DNA from: Pseudomonas farris
GTDB taxonomy: Bacteria > Pseudomonadota > Gammaproteobacteria > Pseudomonadales > Pseudomonadaceae
DNA length: 64,000 nucleotides
Assembly: GCF_019145235.1 (NCBI RefSeq)
Contig: NZ_JAHSTV010000015.1
Span: forward strand, 1 to 64,000
Reading direction: 5' to 3'
Notes under the pieces: model-generated
What the model saw: only the letters and a program-made list of their open reading frames with translations
Database searches by the model: none
What the model was told of the DNA's origin: nothing
Part shown: positions 62,763-64,000 of the stretch, piece after piece
How positions within the stretch are numbered: the stretch's first letter is position 1
Layout: each line of letters opens with the position of its first letter
Position numbers and translations under genes: made by a program

Positions 62763-63623
62763 ATGCGCATCGCACTAGACCCCTACATGTACCGCAACCT
62801 GTCCCTGGGCAAGATGGTCGACAAGGTTGCCGAGCTCGGTTACGAACACATCGAGCTGTCGCCCCGGGAAGATTTCCTGCCGTTCTATAAAGCCCCGCGG
62901 GTCGACAAGGCGCGGATCAAGGAGTTTCGCAAAGCCCTGAGCGACACCGGGGTCAAACTCTCTTCCTTATTACCGATGTACCACTGGGCCGCCGCCGATG
63001 AAGGTTTGCGTGTGGCCGCCGTGCGTAACTGGAAGCGCGCGATCCAGATTGCCGTGGAGATGGACTGCGAGCTGGTCAACACCGAGTTCACCGGCCAGTC
63101 GGACAACCCGCTGGTGTGCGAAAACCAGTTCATGCGCTCCATGGACGAGCTAATCCCCGAGTTCGAACGCGAAGGCATCAAGCTCGACATCCAGGCCCAC
63201 CCTTATGATTTCTGCGAGCGCAATAACGAGTCCGTGGACATCATTCGCGGACTGGACCGTGACTGGATCAACTACCTCTACGCCGCGCCGCACACATTTT
63301 TCTATGACGACGGTGTCGGTGATATCGCCTCGATGCTCAAGTACGCCGGCTCAAAGCTGAGCCACCTGATCATCGCCGACACCTACAACCACAAGGCATC
63401 CTCGGGCTTGCGCTACATCGTCAACCCGCCGGGCGTCACCGCCACCGTGCACCAGCATCTGGACATCGGCCAGGGCGAGGTCGACTGGGAAGCGTTTTTC
63501 AGCACGTTGCGCGAGATCAAGTTCGATGGGATCGCGACCGTCTCGGTATTCGCCTGGGAAGACCGGCCGGACGAGTCCAACCGCATGATGCTCGAACGCG
63601 TGACCCGCGAACTCTGCCAATAA
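62763..63623 (+). CDS. iolH: IolH-like TIM-barrel protein
   Basis: 286 residues, sugar-phosphate isomerase/epimerase fold: MRIALDPYMYRNLSLGKMVD, YEHIELSPREDFLPFYKAP, LDIQAHPYDFCERNNESVDI and HQHLDIGQGEVDWEAFF are typical of IolH. Its function in inositol breakdown is not firmly known. AAGGAG lies 9 bases before ATG 62763; the frame upstream passes through the REPIN. Confidence 0.87.
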   Translation: MRIALDPYMYRNLSLGKMVDKVAELGYEHIELSPREDFLPFYKAPRVDKARIKEFRKALSDTGVKLSSLLPMYHWAAADEGLRVAAVRNWKRAIQIAVEMDCELVNTEFTGQSDNPLVCENQFMRSMDELIPEFEREGIKLDIQAHPYDFCERNNESVDIIRGLDRDWINYLYAAPHTFFYDDGVGDIASMLKYAGSKLSHLIIADTYNHKASSGLRYIVNPPGVTATVHQHLDIGQGEVDWEAFFSTLREIKFDGIATVSVFAWEDRPDESNRMMLERVTRELCQ

Positions 63624-63643
63624 CCGCGGCATACACAAAACCT

Positions 63644-63733
63644 TGTGGGAGCGGGCTTGCTCGCGAAGACGGTGGCACATTCAACATTGATGTCGCCTGA
63701 CACACCGCTTTCGCGAGCAAGCCCGCTCCCACA
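63644..63733. repeat. REPIN (inverted REP pair)
   Basis: Canonical arms with spacer GGCACATTCAACATTGATGT. Between iolH and the last gene. Confidence 0.9.
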
Positions 63734-63777
63734 AGGTCCGTGTACATCCGGTAACTAACTATAAGGAGAATGTTTTC

Positions 63778-64000
63778 ATGCGTATCGGACTTGTCGGTTA
63801 CGGCCATGGCGGCCGGTTTTTCCATGCTCCGCTGATCAGCAGTTTGCCGGCGGCGACTTTCGTGGGCGTGGTCACCCGTTCTGCCGAGCGCCGACAAATG
63901 CTGGCGGCGGAACATCCCGGTGTGCCGGCCTTCGACAGCATCGGCCAACTGGTCGAAGCCGGGGTCGATGTGTTGGTGATTTCCACACCGCTCAAAGGTC
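63778..64000 (+). CDS. Gfo/Idh/MocA family oxidoreductase, N-terminal part
   Basis: 74 residues before the window end: MRIGLVGYGHGGRFFHAPLI (GxGxxG-like NAD(P) motif), VVTRSAERRQML, and VLVISTPLKG. A second dehydrogenase after iolG in the operon; it may act on another inositol isomer such as D-chiro- or scyllo-inositol (inference). AAGGAG lies 7 bases before the ATG. Confidence 0.88.
   Translation, partial: MRIGLVGYGHGGRFFHAPLISSLPAATFVGVVTRSAERRQMLAAEHPGVPAFDSIGQLVEAGVDVLVISTPLKG

Noticed and set aside
16445..63733. REPIN series considered as a CRISPR array
   Set aside because: Copies are inverted pairs scattered kilobases apart with no regular spacers; no cas genes.

Overview
The window reads as chromosome of a Pseudomonas of the P. 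fluorescens group. The basis is the many inverted copies of a repetitive extragenic palindrome starting GTGGGAGCGGGCTTGCTCGCG (REPIN-type pairs), high GC with GC-rich third codon positions, Pseudomonas-typical small families (DUF2388, DUF1289), and gene types common in that group. The species is an inference. No rRNA, tRNA, CRISPR or prophage was seen.

Layout. 1-2 kb: the end of an alpha/beta hydrolase, a DUF3144 protein and a NYN-LOTUS putative RNase. 2.3-3.0 kb: a solitary integron gene cassette (673 bp) with a convincing attC site, carrying a DUF1905/YdeI-type gene and abutting the 3' end of a LysR gene. A perfect 38-bp palindrome lies just before it. 4-11.4 kb: tautomerase, AraC regulator facing a sterol-desaturase/flavodoxin-reductase pair, LysE exporter and katG. 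11.4-16.4 kb: DUF1289 gene, two LysR regulators, a DHA2-type efflux pump and a quinone oxidoreductase.

16.5-19.8 kb is the most unusual part: a radical SAM/SPASM maturase with an extra C-terminal zinc-ribbon-like CxxC pair, downstream of three genes whose products share a C-terminal module with a Gly-Asp-Leu motif (one free 62-aa copy, DUF1843; two DUF1842-DUF1843 fusions). It looks like a peptide or protein modification system of unknown product. A Tat-type dienelactone hydrolase follows. 21-29 kb: a catabolic operon of glutamine-synthetase-like ligase, aldehyde dehydrogenase, Fe-type alcohol dehydrogenase and APC permease, which fits gamma-glutamylation of an amino alcohol, then a lactate permease. 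29-35 kb: TetR with a divergent quinone reductase, an rRNA-type methyltransferase, and a TonB receptor / short FecR / ECF sigma signalling set. 35-52 kb: a receiver protein, a frameshifted HAD phosphatase, a Ser/Thr dehydratase, a SLOG protein overlapping a Na/Pi cotransporter, mgtA, an FAD oxidoreductase, DinB, a two-component system and a set of small membrane proteins, and a GST.

52-64 kb is a myo-inositol catabolism cluster: an RpiR-type regulator divergent from iolC-iolE-iolB-iolA-iolI-iolD-iolG-iolH and a second Gfo/Idh gene cut by the window end. IolG oxidises inositol, IolE dehydrates, IolD hydrolyses the ring, IolB isomerises, IolC phosphorylates (its fused C-terminal domain probably does the aldol cleavage) and IolA makes acetyl-CoA. 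Four REPINs lie between genes of this operon, two with hybrid arms.

Gene starts were moved to internal start codons where a Shine-Dalgarno match supported it; family names come from recognised motifs, not from database searches.
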